DNA of 64,000 nt, from NCBI GenBank assembly GCA_902567765.1, contig CACFNI010000006.1, positions 1 to 64,000 of the forward strand, written 5' to 3'. This DNA is from an uncultured Pelagibacteraceae bacterium (GTDB taxonomy: Bacteria > Pseudomonadota > Alphaproteobacteria > Pelagibacterales > Pelagibacteraceae). Below are positions 17,894 through 27,077 of this stretch, in pieces (positions within the stretch are counted from its first letter, which is position 1; the number at the start of each line of letters is the position of its first letter). The notes beneath the pieces are model-generated. The model did not search any database, was not told where the DNA came from, and worked only from the letters and a program-made list of their open reading frames with translations. The translations under genes and the position numbers were made by a program.

Positions 17894-19524
17894 TAGATTT
17901 TATTTAGGACCCATTTTATATTCTGATTTTCATTTTGTGTCATTCCAGAAATAAATATATTTTGATTTTCTACAAAAGTATTTTTTTTACCAAAATATAG
18001 GCCTGTTTCTAAATTTATTTCATAGTTTTCAGTTGTAAACTTCCAACCTTCTTTATCAACCTCTATAAAAATAGATTTTTTGTCTTGTGTTTTCATTACC
18101 TTTGAAGTCGGTAATAAATGAAAACGTATTTCAAAATTAACTTTTTTATAATTTTTTTTTTTAATAATACTATCTGTTCCAATAAATTTATTCTGTTCAG
18201 GATAAAATTCTATTTTTCGTTCATGGATTATTCCATATTTTTTTAGATAACCATTGTGTGAAGCAATTATGTTCCAGTAATTTTTCTCGAAAATACTAGA
18301 CTTATTTAAAATTTTTAAACTCTGTTCAACAAGTGAGCTTTTACTTCCAACTTTTTGTAACTTACATGAGGAACTATTATCAATAATTAAAGTGCTATGA
18401 TTTGCCGTAGCTTTAGATAATCCATTTAATTTATGTTTATGATTTTGAAAATATCCAGAATTGCATATTATTTTGTTCTGATTTGATATAATTTCAAAAG
18501 ATAAGGACCCTAATTGATAATCTTTAGAAAATTTTTTTTCTGGACTTTGCCCAACATCCATCACCAAAGCGATCCTCTTATTTTTTTGAATTGAGTAACC
18601 ACCAATTTCTTGATTTTCATTTTTAAATTTATATCCAAATTTTAAAAGGTAATTATCAAAATCTTCGTTGTTAGTGTCATAATTTCCATTGAATAGGGCG
18701 CTTTGTTTTAAGCCTTGAGATACTAATGAATAAGCATTTCCCAAGTTAAATATAGTCTCATTTATATATTCAGGGATATCACTCTGAGATTCTTTTAACC
18801 ATTCTCGGATTAAAATAAAATATTTATAATAAAAAACTAATTGTCTTATATTTCTAGACTTTGGAAAACCTTCCGTATCTAAAGAATATTTAATTATTTT
18901 TTTTAAAAAATTTAAACCAAACTCCAAATATTTTAAATTGTTTTGATATGATAAACCCACAAGTATTACTGCTGAACAACCCAAAATCTTATCATCAAGA
19001 TTTTCTGATCTTTCTATTTCGTTTATTAAATGATTAGTTTGTTTTTGAATTATATTATTAAATTTTTTCTTATAATCCTCATTACTTTCTTCATAAGTTA
19101 ATTTTGAATTAGAAATCCAGGCAATTATTCTTTTTGAAAGAATATCTATCTTCCAGTTTTTTACATTGTATTTATTGTTAGATTTAATCCAATTTAAAAT
19201 TATTGACTGGGTAATATTTTTAGAGGACTTAAGATCTAAAGTGAAAAGCCAAAAAAAATTATGTAACTTTTCATAATCTTTTTTTTTGATATTTTCGTTA
19301 GCCCATATTGATACTAAAGAAAAATCCTCAATTTTATTTTTTTTTTTATTATATTTTATAATACAATCAGTTATTCCAGGACTTGGTTTATACTCTAAAA
19401 TTTTATTTTCAGTTTTCGATATTTTCTTATTATAAATTATTGAATTTAAATAAAAACTTCTAGTTTTATTTGTAAAGAAAAAAAAAAATTGATTTATATA
19501 ATTAAATGAATTTTTTAAAATCAT
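17893..19524 (-). CDS. Heparinase II/III-like protein
   Basis: Two-domain heparinase II/III-like protein: an alpha-helical N-terminal half and a beta-rich C-terminal half. Landmarks include NWIKSN, LVFYYKYFIL, GGYSIQKNKRIALVMDVG, the CNSGYF motif near residue 350 and NHSTLIIDNSSS near 383, which resemble the lyase C-domain. In alphaproteobacteria such a gene is regularly found between rpe and purH, as here. A role in cell-envelope polysaccharide turnover is plausible, but the substrate is unknown. No signal peptide is obvious. Confidence 0.8.
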   Translation of the reverse strand: MILKNSFNYINQFFFFFTNKTRSFYLNSIIYNKKISKTENKILEYKPSPGITDCIIKYNKKKNKIEDFSLVSIWANENIKKKDYEKLHNFFWLFTLDLKSSKNITQSIILNWIKSNNKYNVKNWKIDILSKRIIAWISNSKLTYEESNEDYKKKFNNIIQKQTNHLINEIERSENLDDKILGCSAVILVGLSYQNNLKYLEFGLNFLKKIIKYSLDTEGFPKSRNIRQLVFYYKYFILIREWLKESQSDIPEYINETIFNLGNAYSLVSQGLKQSALFNGNYDTNNEDFDNYLLKFGYKFKNENQEIGGYSIQKNKRIALVMDVGQSPEKKFSKDYQLGSLSFEIISNQNKIICNSGYFQNHKHKLNGLSKATANHSTLIIDNSSSCKLQKVGSKSSLVEQSLKILNKSSIFEKNYWNIIASHNGYLKKYGIIHERKIEFYPEQNKFIGTDSIIKKKNYKKVNFEIRFHLLPTSKVMKTQDKKSIFIEVDKEGWKFTTENYEINLETGLYFGKKNTFVENQNIFISGMTQNENQNIKWVLNKI

Positions 19525-19527
19525 TTT

Positions 19528-20187
19528 TCAACTAGATTTAAGAATATCAATATTTCTTTTTATATCACCATTATTACTTTTAAAAATTGTTGTTCCTGAC
19601 ACAAGTATATTTGCCCCAGCATCAATTACAGTTTTACTATTTTCAAAATTTATTCCACCATCCACTTCAATATCAAATTTAAGATTTTCTTTATCTTTTA
19701 TTTCTCTTAATTTTTTAATTTTACCAACAACTTCAGGTATGAATTTTTGTCCACCAAACCCTGGGTGAACACTCATTACTAAAACTAAATCAATATCCTT
19801 CAAATTTTCTTCAATCAATTCAATCTTCGAATCTGGATTTAAAGATACCCCAACTTTTTTATTTAAACTTTTTATTAAATCTAATGACTCTTTTAAATTT
19901 TCAGTGGCCTCTGGATGTATTGTAATAAGATTAGCGCCAGCATCAGCAAAATCTTTAATGTATTTATGAACAGGGGATATCATTAAGTGAACATCAAAAA
20001 TAAGACTTGTATACTTTCTTAAACTTTTTATTACTGGTGGGCCAATTGTCAAATTCGGAACAAAATGACCATCCATAACATCTACATGTATCATGTCAGC
20101 TCCTGCTTCTTCTAATCTTTTTATTTCTTTTCCCAATTGGCTAAAGTCAGCTGAAAGTATTGATGGTGAAATTTTTATTTTTTTCAT
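19528..20187 (-). CDS. rpe: Ribulose-phosphate 3-epimerase
   Basis: Interconverts ribulose-5-phosphate and xylulose-5-phosphate in the pentose phosphate pathway. Motifs: PSILSADFSQLG at the N-terminus, HVDVMDGHFVPN with catalytic Asp and metal ligands, DVHLMI, VMSVHPGFGGQKF and DGGIN. The 219 residues are standard. It heads a minus-strand run with the heparinase-like gene and purH. Confidence 0.96.
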   Translation of the reverse strand: MKKIKISPSILSADFSQLGKEIKRLEEAGADMIHVDVMDGHFVPNLTIGPPVIKSLRKYTSLIFDVHLMISPVHKYIKDFADAGANLITIHPEATENLKESLDLIKSLNKKVGVSLNPDSKIELIEENLKDIDLVLVMSVHPGFGGQKFIPEVVGKIKKLREIKDKENLKFDIEVDGGINFENSKTVIDAGANILVSGTTIFKSNNGDIKRNIDILKSS

Positions 20188-20231
20188 TAATTGATTACTT
20201 AACTAGTATCAATTTTATTTTTTAATTTGAA

Positions 20232-20582
20232 TTATTTTTTACCAAAAATTTGGTAAATTTGTGATGCAATTTCACTTTCTAGAGGAAAAGACAGCATTCC
20301 CATGACAGAATATCCCAGTAAATAAGGAAATAAGTAAAATCTAAACATGAAAAAAAACCAAGCTACATAAAGTGGGACAATGGGTCTTACTATGAAGGTA
20401 GGTGTTATTGGTTTGAATAAATTTATTAATGGATCAGTAAGCTTTACAAAAACTTTCATGAAGAAAAACTCAGAATTTTCTCTTTGGAAGATATTCATAG
20501 CCACTCTTCCAATTAGTGTCCACATGATCATACCCATTACATAATCAATTAAATAAACTAATGGATGAAAATCTGCAGACAT
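20232..20582 (-). CDS. YggT-like membrane protein
   Basis: Conserved membrane protein of 116 residues with three or so hydrophobic segments (about 10-28, 60-80, 82-100). The FVKLTDPLINLFKPITP stretch in the middle is the landmark of YggT-type proteins (compare FTNRLTDPILNKIRRFLP in the clear YggT at 29778-30068), but the arrangement around it differs, so the family call is tentative. Function unknown. It is separated from the symporter gene upstream by a terminator. Confidence 0.6.
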   Translation of the reverse strand: MSADFHPLVYLIDYVMGMIMWTLIGRVAMNIFQRENSEFFFMKVFVKLTDPLINLFKPITPTFIVRPIVPLYVAWFFFMFRFYLFPYLLGYSVMGMLSFPLESEIASQIYQIFGKK

Positions 20583-20600
20583 GTATTTAAGACTTAATAA

Positions 20601-20625
20601 AAGGGGCGATAATATTTCGCCCCTT
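20601..20625 (-). terminator. Rho-independent terminator of the symporter operon
   Basis: AAGGGGCG (20601-20608) and CGCCCCTT (20618-20625) form a perfect 8-bp stem around a 9-base loop, 14 bases beyond the symporter stop codon. Read on the minus strand it is followed by TTATTAAG, only a short U-rich tract. It separates the highly expressed-looking transporter genes from the YggT-like gene. Confidence 0.75.
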
Positions 20626-20638
20626 AAATTTTAATTAT

Positions 20639-22459
20639 TTAGTGTGATTTAGCAAGTACTGTTTTACCGCTAGGTACACGTACTTCATCAACCATTCTTT
20701 GAGTAGCTGCATCTGGTGCTTTAGTTATTAAACTAACAATAACCATAGATACTAAACTAACTAATGATCCAACTATTCCGAATGTAAGTTGAGTTACACC
20801 CCAGAATCCAGCTCCACCATTACGTACCCAAATCAGATATGCAGTTCCAGAAATTAGACCTAGAAGCATTCCTGCTACAGCGCCTGGTGCATTTGCTCTC
20901 TTCCACCATACTCCAAGTACAAGTGGGAAGAACAATCCTGACATAGCAAAGTCAAAAGCCCATATTACTGAACCTAAGATACCTTGGATCTCAAGAGCTG
21001 CAATAGATGCTCCAGCAAAACCAATTAAGAATAACAATACCCTTGCAACAATTAATCTTTTTGCTGTTTCAGCTTTAGGATTGATGATCTTATAGTAAAT
21101 GTCATGTGACAGTGCGTTCGAAATCGCAAGAACTAAACCGTCTGCAGTTGACATGGCAGCAGCCATACCTCCAGCAGCAACTAATCCTGAAATTACATAA
21201 GGCAATCCAGCAATCTCCGGAGTAGCTAATACTACAGCTTTACCACCCATGAAAAACTCGTTCAACTCAAGTGTTCCATTTCCGTTAAAATCGCTTACAA
21301 ACATTAAGTTCGCTTGGTTCCAGTTTTGGTACCAGTCTAGTGCTTGTACATCAGAAATTGATTTACCAATAATACCTGTTGAAAGGTTTGGATCCATCAA
21401 CGACAGTTTTGATAATGTAGCTAACATTGGTGCTGAAGAATAAAGTAGGAATATAAAGAATAATGACCAACCTACTGATCTTCTAGCAGTTTTTACACTA
21501 GGAGTAGTAAAATATCTCATCATCACGTGAGGTAATGAGGCTGTTCCAGCCATCATACAAACCGCTAACGAAATAAATTTCCAAGGTGTAGTGTTAACTT
21601 CAGAATGTGCTTTAGTAATACCAGCTAAGCCTTTTGGCACTGATGCCAAATCGGCCGCAGAGTTTTTAACAGAACCTAAACCAAATTGGCTTTCTAGTTC
21701 AGCAATTCTAGCTACTTCATCAGCTAACATAAAGTGCGGAAAGAAACCGGCACCCATTTTATTGCTTATCCAGAATACTGGTAATAGGTATGCTATGATT
21801 AGCACGATATATTGTGCAACCTGCGTCCATGTAACTGCTCTCATACCGCCAAGCATAGAACACATCAAGATACTCGCTAAACCTACATAAACTGCAATTC
21901 CAAATGGAATATCTAATGCTACAGAAGCAATGGTTCCTGTTGCATTGATTTGTGCTGTTACGTAAGTAAATGAAGCAACTGTTAAGACTAAAACTGCAGA
22001 TAATCTAGCTAAGTTTCCACCGTATCTAGTACCAATAAAGTCTGGCACTGTATAACATCCAAACTTTCTTAAGTATGGTGCTAAAAGTGATGCAACTAGC
22101 ACATATCCGCCTGTCCATCCTACTAACAGAGCCATATAGCCGTAACCTTTGAAATAAATTCCTCCTGCCATTGCAACGAATGAAGCACCAGACATCCAGT
22201 CTGCTGCTGTTGCCATTCCATTGAAAACAGTTGGAACTTGTCTTCCAGCTACGTAATACGCATCTGCTTGCATAGTTCGAGATAACCAACCAATGAAAGC
22301 ATAAATAAAAACAGTAAATGCAACGAAGAAAATACCAATTAATTTCGCTGACATACCTGCTTGTTCTGCAATCGCCATTAAGATTATGAACACTAGGAAG
22401 CCCCCAGTATAAATTCCATAAACTTTTGGCAGGTTATCTATAAATTTTCCTTTTATCAT
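20639..22459 (-). CDS. Sodium:solute symporter, large subunit (VC_2705-type; acetate/carboxylate)
   Basis: SSS-family transporter with about 13 membrane helices, 606 residues. The helix 2 and 3 segments (GMATAADWMSGASFVAMAGG) and the LAxSTADGLVLAISNALSHD block are typical. It belongs to the branch that pairs with a DUF4212 small subunit, encoded 2 bases upstream. Residues 390-401 (21257-21292) form a canonical EF-hand loop, DFNGNGTLELNE, between helices. The nearby acetyl-CoA synthetase gene suggests acetate or another short carboxylate as substrate, by inference. Codon use is less AT-extreme than in most neighbours, suggesting high expression. Confidence 0.9.
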   Translation of the reverse strand: MIKGKFIDNLPKVYGIYTGGFLVFIILMAIAEQAGMSAKLIGIFFVAFTVFIYAFIGWLSRTMQADAYYVAGRQVPTVFNGMATAADWMSGASFVAMAGGIYFKGYGYMALLVGWTGGYVLVASLLAPYLRKFGCYTVPDFIGTRYGGNLARLSAVLVLTVASFTYVTAQINATGTIASVALDIPFGIAVYVGLASILMCSMLGGMRAVTWTQVAQYIVLIIAYLLPVFWISNKMGAGFFPHFMLADEVARIAELESQFGLGSVKNSAADLASVPKGLAGITKAHSEVNTTPWKFISLAVCMMAGTASLPHVMMRYFTTPSVKTARRSVGWSLFFIFLLYSSAPMLATLSKLSLMDPNLSTGIIGKSISDVQALDWYQNWNQANLMFVSDFNGNGTLELNEFFMGGKAVVLATPEIAGLPYVISGLVAAGGMAAAMSTADGLVLAISNALSHDIYYKIINPKAETAKRLIVARVLLFLIGFAGASIAALEIQGILGSVIWAFDFAMSGLFFPLVLGVWWKRANAPGAVAGMLLGLISGTAYLIWVRNGGAGFWGVTQLTFGIVGSLVSLVSMVIVSLITKAPDAATQRMVDEVRVPSGKTVLAKSH

Positions 22460-22461
22460 AT

Positions 22462-22725
22462 TTAGTCACCCTCTCTTTCAGTATAACCAAATTCTTCATC
22501 TATTTTTTCTTGTCTATTTGCAAACCAAAAAATTAGTATTACGAAAATTCCAAGAGACCCTTGACATGTCATATAATATGACAATGGATATCCTAACGGT
22601 CTAAAATTAGATGCTTCCATTTCGGCTCCGAAGAAAAAGATGCCAATTGAGAACACAAACCAAATCGCCAAAGTTACGAATAGGTGATTTCTAGTTTTTT
22701 CCCAATGTTGTGCTTGTTTTGACAT
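22462..22725 (-). CDS. DUF4212 small subunit of sodium:solute symporter
   Basis: 87-residue protein with two membrane helices (about 15-33 and 52-72), joined by an EASNFRPLGYPLSYYMTCQGS stretch typical of DUF4212. These proteins are always encoded next to the large SSS symporter, as here (2 bases apart). An unusually strong ribosome site, GGGAGG at 22733-22738 on the minus strand, lies 7 bases before the ATG, in a genome where most genes lack one. This points to high translation of the transporter. Confidence 0.9.
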   Translation of the reverse strand: MSKQAQHWEKTRNHLFVTLAIWFVFSIGIFFFGAEMEASNFRPLGYPLSYYMTCQGSLGIFVILIFWFANRQEKIDEEFGYTEREGD

Positions 22726-22842
22726 TTTTAATCCTCCCTATAGGTTAAAAGACGTGAGCATACTTATAAAAATTAATATTGAAACCCCTAATATCTTGGT
22801 ATTAGCTAGTATTATTGAATATAAAACAACCTGAACTAGAAA

Positions 22843-23470
22843 ATGGCACTAAAGTATAGATTTAACTTGAAAGACATAAAGCTAGAGGACTTTAAAGTTT
22901 ATCTGCTTGCATTATTTAAGGCATTTATACCAAAGAAAAAAATTAAAAATATTGATGAATTAAAAGAATTTATTCAAAAAAAAATCAGCATGGGTATCTC
23001 AAGTAACTTTATATGGTTATTTAAAAACAAGAATGGGTACAAGATATGTTTTACACTTTGATAACGAGGTACTATTAGAATCAATTAATAAAGCTAAATG
23101 GAATATTTATGCAGTGGCATTACAAGATCTCACTTTTTTTGCTTTTTCATATTTAAATACTTTTTTTGACTATCAAGAAGTTGATAATGCAAAAAAGATT
23201 TATGAAGCTATTCTAGAAGATGAAATTTCCAATGGGATGCCACATGATATAATAGAAAAAGGAAAAAAAAATTTTGAAAAACGTTTACAAAAAATAAATT
23301 GGAAAACCCATTTTAAATCTTTACCATTTAATGATAGCGCTTTGTCTTTATATGATTGGGCACCTATTGCTGAAGAACTAAAAGTTTTAGATAGAAAAAT
23401 AGTTCTAAATTCAATGATCCTAAAATGGGATAATATTAAAGAAGAATTTATAAAATTAATTAAATTTTAA
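22843..23470 (+). pseudogene. Conserved alphaproteobacterial protein, frame interrupted at an A9 run
   Basis: Reading from ATG 22843 gives conserved-looking sequence to LKEFIQKK, then meaningless sequence to a stop at 23059-23061. In the next frame the sequence continues directly as KKSAWVSQVTLYGYLKTRMG and on to IKLIKF at 23470. Removing one A from the run of nine at 22976-22984 joins the halves into a single protein of about 208 residues. I recall the TLYGYLKTRMGTRY and WAPIAEELKxLDR motifs from conserved alphaproteobacterial proteins of unknown function. Possible causes: true pseudogene, sequencing error in the homopolymer, or a functional gene rescued by slippage on the A run. The C-terminal half is well preserved, which argues against old decay. 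Confidence 0.78.
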
Positions 23471-25512
23471 TTATTTTTTCTGTTTTCAACTAAACTATCA
23501 ACTACACTTGGATCTGCTAGTGTAGTAGTATCTCCTAATTGATCATGCTCGTTAGCTGCGATTTTTCTTAGAATTCTTCGCATAATTTTTCCGGATCTAG
23601 TTTTTGGAAGTCCTGGTGAAAAATGTATGAGATCTGGAGTTGCTATTGGGCCAATTTGTTTTCTTACCCAAAGTTTTAATTCTCTCTCTAGATCAAAATC
23701 TTCCTTCTCTCCAGCATTTAAAGTTACATAGCAATATAAACCGTTTCCTTTGATATCATGAGGATATCCAACAACTGCAGCTTCAGCAACTTTTGGATGG
23801 GCTACAAAAGCACTTTCAATTTCTGCTGTACCTAAATTATGTCCTGATACAATTATAACATCATCTACCCTACCTGTGATCCAGTAATAACCGTCTTTAT
23901 CTCTTCTGCATCCGTCACCAGTAAAGTACTTACCATCAAACTGTGAAAAATAAGTATCAATAAATCTTTGATGATCTCCATAAACAGTTCTCATTTGTCC
24001 GGGCCATGATTGAGCAATGCATAATCTTCCTTGACATTCTCCTTTCAAAGTTTCCCCTTTTTCATTTACAATAATCGGTTTAATTCCATAAAAAGGCTTA
24101 GTTGCAGATCCCGGTTTTAAATTTATAGCACCAGTCTGAGGGCTTATTAATATCCCTCCTGTTTCAGTTTGCCACCAAGTATCAACTATTGGACATTTTG
24201 AATTTCCAACGGTTTTAAAATACCACATCCAAGCTTCTGGATTAATTGGTTCTCCAACGGTGCCCAATAATTTTAATGATTTTCTTGAGGTTTTTTTAAC
24301 AGGTGCACTTCCTTCTCTCATAAGAGCTCTAATTGCAGTTGGTGCTGTATAAAATATATTTACTTTAAATTTATCAACGATTTGCCACCATCTTGAACTG
24401 TCTGGATAAGTAGGTATACCCTCAAACATTATAGTTGTTGCACCATTAGAAAGAGGACCATAAATTATATAGCTATGGCCAGTTATCCATCCAATATCTG
24501 CAGTACACCAGTAAATATCTTTTGGTTTATAATTAAATATGTATTGATGTGTCATAGATGCATAAACCATGTATCCACCTGTTGTGTGCAAAACCCCTTT
24601 AGGTTTTCCAGTTGATCCTGAAGTATAAAGTATAAACAAAGGGTCTTCAGCATTCATTTCTTCCGGCTCACAATTTGTTGAAACATTTTTGATCATATCA
24701 TCGTACCAAACATCTCTTTCACTATTCCAGTTAATATAATTTCCAGTTCTTTTAACAACGATACACTTTTTTATATCTCTACATTTTGATAGAGCTTGGT
24801 CTGTTATATCTTTAAGTGAAATGAGTTTTCCACCTCTTACACCTTCATCTGCAGTGATTACATAATCAGATTCACAATCGTCAATTCTTCCAGCTATTGA
24901 ATCTGGAGAAAAACCACCAAAAATAATTGAATGAATAGCTCCAATTCTTGCACATGCTAGCATGGTAAAAGCTAGTTCTGGTATCATCGTCAAATAAATA
25001 GTTACCCTGTCACCTTTTTTGACTCCGAGTTGCTTTAGTCCATTAGCAACTCTTGAAACTTCTTTGTGTAATTGTTTATAGGAAATTTTTTTGGTATCTT
25101 TCGGGTCATCGCCAACCCATATTATCGCAGTTTTATCTTTTTTATCCTTTAGATGTCTATCAATACAATTTTCAGAGGCATTTAGAGTGCCATCTTCATA
25201 CCATTTTATATAAACTTCATCTTTACTGTATTTTACATTTTTAATTTTTTTGTATGGTTTAATCCAAGTAATTCTTTTTCCTTCTTTTCTCCAAAACTCC
25301 TCATTATTTTTAATAGATTTTTTATATTTTACCTCATATCCAGATTTGTTAATTAGTGCTCTTTTAATCCACTCATTTTTAGTTTTGATAACTAACTCGC
25401 TACTAGTCTCAACTTTTTTATTTTTTTTAGTTCTTTTTGGTATTTTATTTTTTTTAGATTTTTTTATAATTTTTTTTTTATATTTCGATTTTTTTTTTGA
25501 TCTTCTAGCCAT
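23467..25512 (-). CDS. acs: Acetyl-CoA synthetase with basic N-terminal tail
   Basis: Activates acetate to acetyl-CoA via acetyl-AMP. After the tail, residues from about 48 align with the usual ACS start ([16 protein letters not shown]...FW). Motifs: [16 protein letters not shown] (P-loop), [14 protein letters not shown] and the C-terminal [11 protein letters not shown] containing the lysine that is catalytic and acetylation-controlled. The first 33 residues hold 20 Lys/Arg, an extension absent from E. coli Acs. No later ATG could serve as start before the conserved domain. The gene shares a TTAA stop overlap with the interrupted gene. Confidence 0.95.
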   Translation of the reverse strand: MARRSKKKSKYKKKIIKKSKKNKIPKRTKKNKKVETSSELVIKTKNEWIKRALINKSGYEVKYKKSIKNNEEFWRKEGKRITWIKPYKKIKNVKYSKDEVYIKWYEDGTLNASENCIDRHLKDKKDKTAIIWVGDDPKDTKKISYKQLHKEVSRVANGLKQLGVKKGDRVTIYLTMIPELAFTMLACARIGAIHSIIFGGFSPDSIAGRIDDCESDYVITADEGVRGGKLISLKDITDQALSKCRDIKKCIVVKRTGNYINWNSERDVWYDDMIKNVSTNCEPEEMNAEDPLFILYTSGSTGKPKGVLHTTGGYMVYASMTHQYIFNYKPKDIYWCTADIGWITGHSYIIYGPLSNGATTIMFEGIPTYPDSSRWWQIVDKFKVNIFYTAPTAIRALMREGSAPVKKTSRKSLKLLGTVGEPINPEAWMWYFKTVGNSKCPIVDTWWQTETGGILISPQTGAINLKPGSATKPFYGIKPIIVNEKGETLKGECQGRLCIAQSWPGQMRTVYGDHQRFIDTYFSQFDGKYFTGDGCRRDKDGYYWITGRVDDVIIVSGHNLGTAEIESAFVAHPKVAEAAVVGYPHDIKGNGLYCYVTLNAGEKEDFDLERELKLWVRKQIGPIATPDLIHFSPGLPKTRSGKIMRRILRKIAANEHDQLGDTTTLADPSVVDSLVENRKNN

Positions 25513-25521
25513 GTATTTTTC

Positions 25522-25944
25522 TCAAATATTACCCATCTTATTTATGATTTTCCAGCTTTTATAATCTATTTCCATGACTGATAATCTGCTTTGTTTTACA
25601 AGAGATAAATGCTTAAGATTATTGTTTTTTTTGATATTTTCTAGTGTAACTGGTTTTTTCAACTTGCTTTTAAATTTAACCCTCACTGCAACGAATCTTT
25701 CTTTTTTATCAGTTGGATCAATAAACGCTTCATTTACTACCTCTACTATTCCTACTATTTCTTTGCCAATGTTCGAATGATAAAAAAAACAACAATCTCC
25801 CTTTTTCATTTTTTTTAAATTATTTGAGGCTTGATAATTTCTTACACCATCCCAAATTGATCCCTTATTACCTTCCCTTTCTTGTTGTTGTATAGACCAA
25901 ACATCAGGCTCAGATTTAAGTAGCCAGTAAGATTTTTTTCTCAT
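25522..25944 (-). CDS. EVE domain protein
   Basis: Small EVE-domain protein (PUA-like fold; family thought to bind modified bases). Landmarks: YWLLKSEPDVWSI at the N-terminus, WDGVRNYQASNNLKKMKKGD, FFYHSN and IVGIVEVV. The 140 residues match the family. It lies directly behind tsaD (2 bases) and ahead of acs on the same strand. Confidence 0.92.
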   Translation of the reverse strand: MRKKSYWLLKSEPDVWSIQQQEREGNKGSIWDGVRNYQASNNLKKMKKGDCCFFYHSNIGKEIVGIVEVVNEAFIDPTDKKERFVAVRVKFKSKLKKPVTLENIKKNNNLKHLSLVKQSRLSVMEIDYKSWKIINKMGNI

Positions 25945-25946
25945 TT

Positions 25947-27017
25947 TTATAATTTTACACCTGCACCTTTCAAAAATATTGCACTTTTATCTAATGCCCA
26001 TCTAGGATTAGCTGGATAATTTAATTTATTAAACTCTTTTTTTTTAAACTTTTCTAGTCCGACCATTGCAATCATTGCAGCATTGTCACCACATAAATTT
26101 AATGGTGGAAAAATTGATTCAAAATGTTCTTCATAACAAAGTTTTTCTAAAACTTTTCTTATTTTCTTGTTCGCTGCCACCCCTCCTGCAACAACAAATT
26201 TATTACCTTTTTTATTAATTTTTTTAAACTCTTTAAAAGCTATTTTAGTTTTTATATAAAGTATTTCCTCTATAGTTCTCTGAAAAGAAGCTGCGAGATC
26301 AAATTTTTCTTCTTTTGTTTTAATTGTTTTTGAAATTTTAAGCACAGCAGTTTTCAATCCTGCAAAAGACAAATTACATCCGCCTCTATTTATGATTGGT
26401 TTAGGTAAATCAAATTTATTTGGATCCCCTAATTTTGCATATTCCTCAATTTTTGGACCTCCAGGAAAATCAATACCAATTAGTTTTGCAGTTTTATCAA
26501 ATGCCTCACCAAGTGCATCATCGATGGTTGTACCTAATCTTTTATATTTTCCTAATTTTTCAACACTAAGAAATTGACTATGACCACCCGAAATTAAAAG
26601 AAGCAAATATGGATAATCAAGTTTTGAATTTAGTTTTGGACTTATCGCGTGCCCTTCTAAGTGATTAACAGCTATAAATGGTTTTTTTAAAGATGCCGAG
26701 ATTGCTTTTCCAAAATTTAAGCCAACAGACAAGCAAACGATTAATCCTGGACCTGCAGTTGCAGCTACAGCATCTATGTTTTTTACATTTATTCCACTTT
26801 CAAAAATTGCTTTTTTTGTTATTAGGTCAATTTTTTCTGCGTGAGATCGTGCTGCTAATTCAGGGACAACTCCACCAAATTCTTTATGGATATCAAATTG
26901 GCTAGAAATGATATTTGATAATATATTTATGCTTCCATCATTGTTTTCCTGAATTATTGAGGCCGCTGTTTCGTCACAGCTTGTTTCTATTCCTAATATT
27001 ATTGGTTTTTTTTTCAC
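25947..27017 (-). CDS. tsaD: tRNA threonylcarbamoyladenosine synthase subunit TsaD
   Basis: Transfers the threonylcarbamoyl group to A37 of ANN-reading tRNAs. ASKHA fold with GIETSCDETAAS at the N-terminus, metal-binding histidines in AVNHLEGHA near residue 120, LISGGHSQ and the GGVAANK loop. No ATG is available near the start; I choose GTG 27017 (VKKKPIILGIETSC), which fits the family, while TTG 27035 is the alternative and would add six residues. It is divergent from hemC with about 60 bases between them, again a conserved alphaproteobacterial pair. Confidence 0.93.
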   Translation of the reverse strand: MKKKPIILGIETSCDETAASIIQENNDGSINILSNIISSQFDIHKEFGGVVPELAARSHAEKIDLITKKAIFESGINVKNIDAVAATAGPGLIVCLSVGLNFGKAISASLKKPFIAVNHLEGHAISPKLNSKLDYPYLLLLISGGHSQFLSVEKLGKYKRLGTTIDDALGEAFDKTAKLIGIDFPGGPKIEEYAKLGDPNKFDLPKPIINRGGCNLSFAGLKTAVLKISKTIKTKEEKFDLAASFQRTIEEILYIKTKIAFKEFKKINKKGNKFVVAGGVAANKKIRKVLEKLCYEEHFESIFPPLNLCGDNAAMIAMVGLEKFKKKEFNKLNYPANPRWALDKSAIFLKGAGVKL

Positions 27018-27077
27018 TAAATTAACTTTTATCAATTATATAATGTCAATGTAATGTACTGATTATAAAGAAATTAT

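Noticed and set aside
22843-23061. Independent 72-residue protein gene
   Set aside because: Its last third is out of frame relative to the family-like sequence that continues in the next frame; better explained by one interrupted gene.
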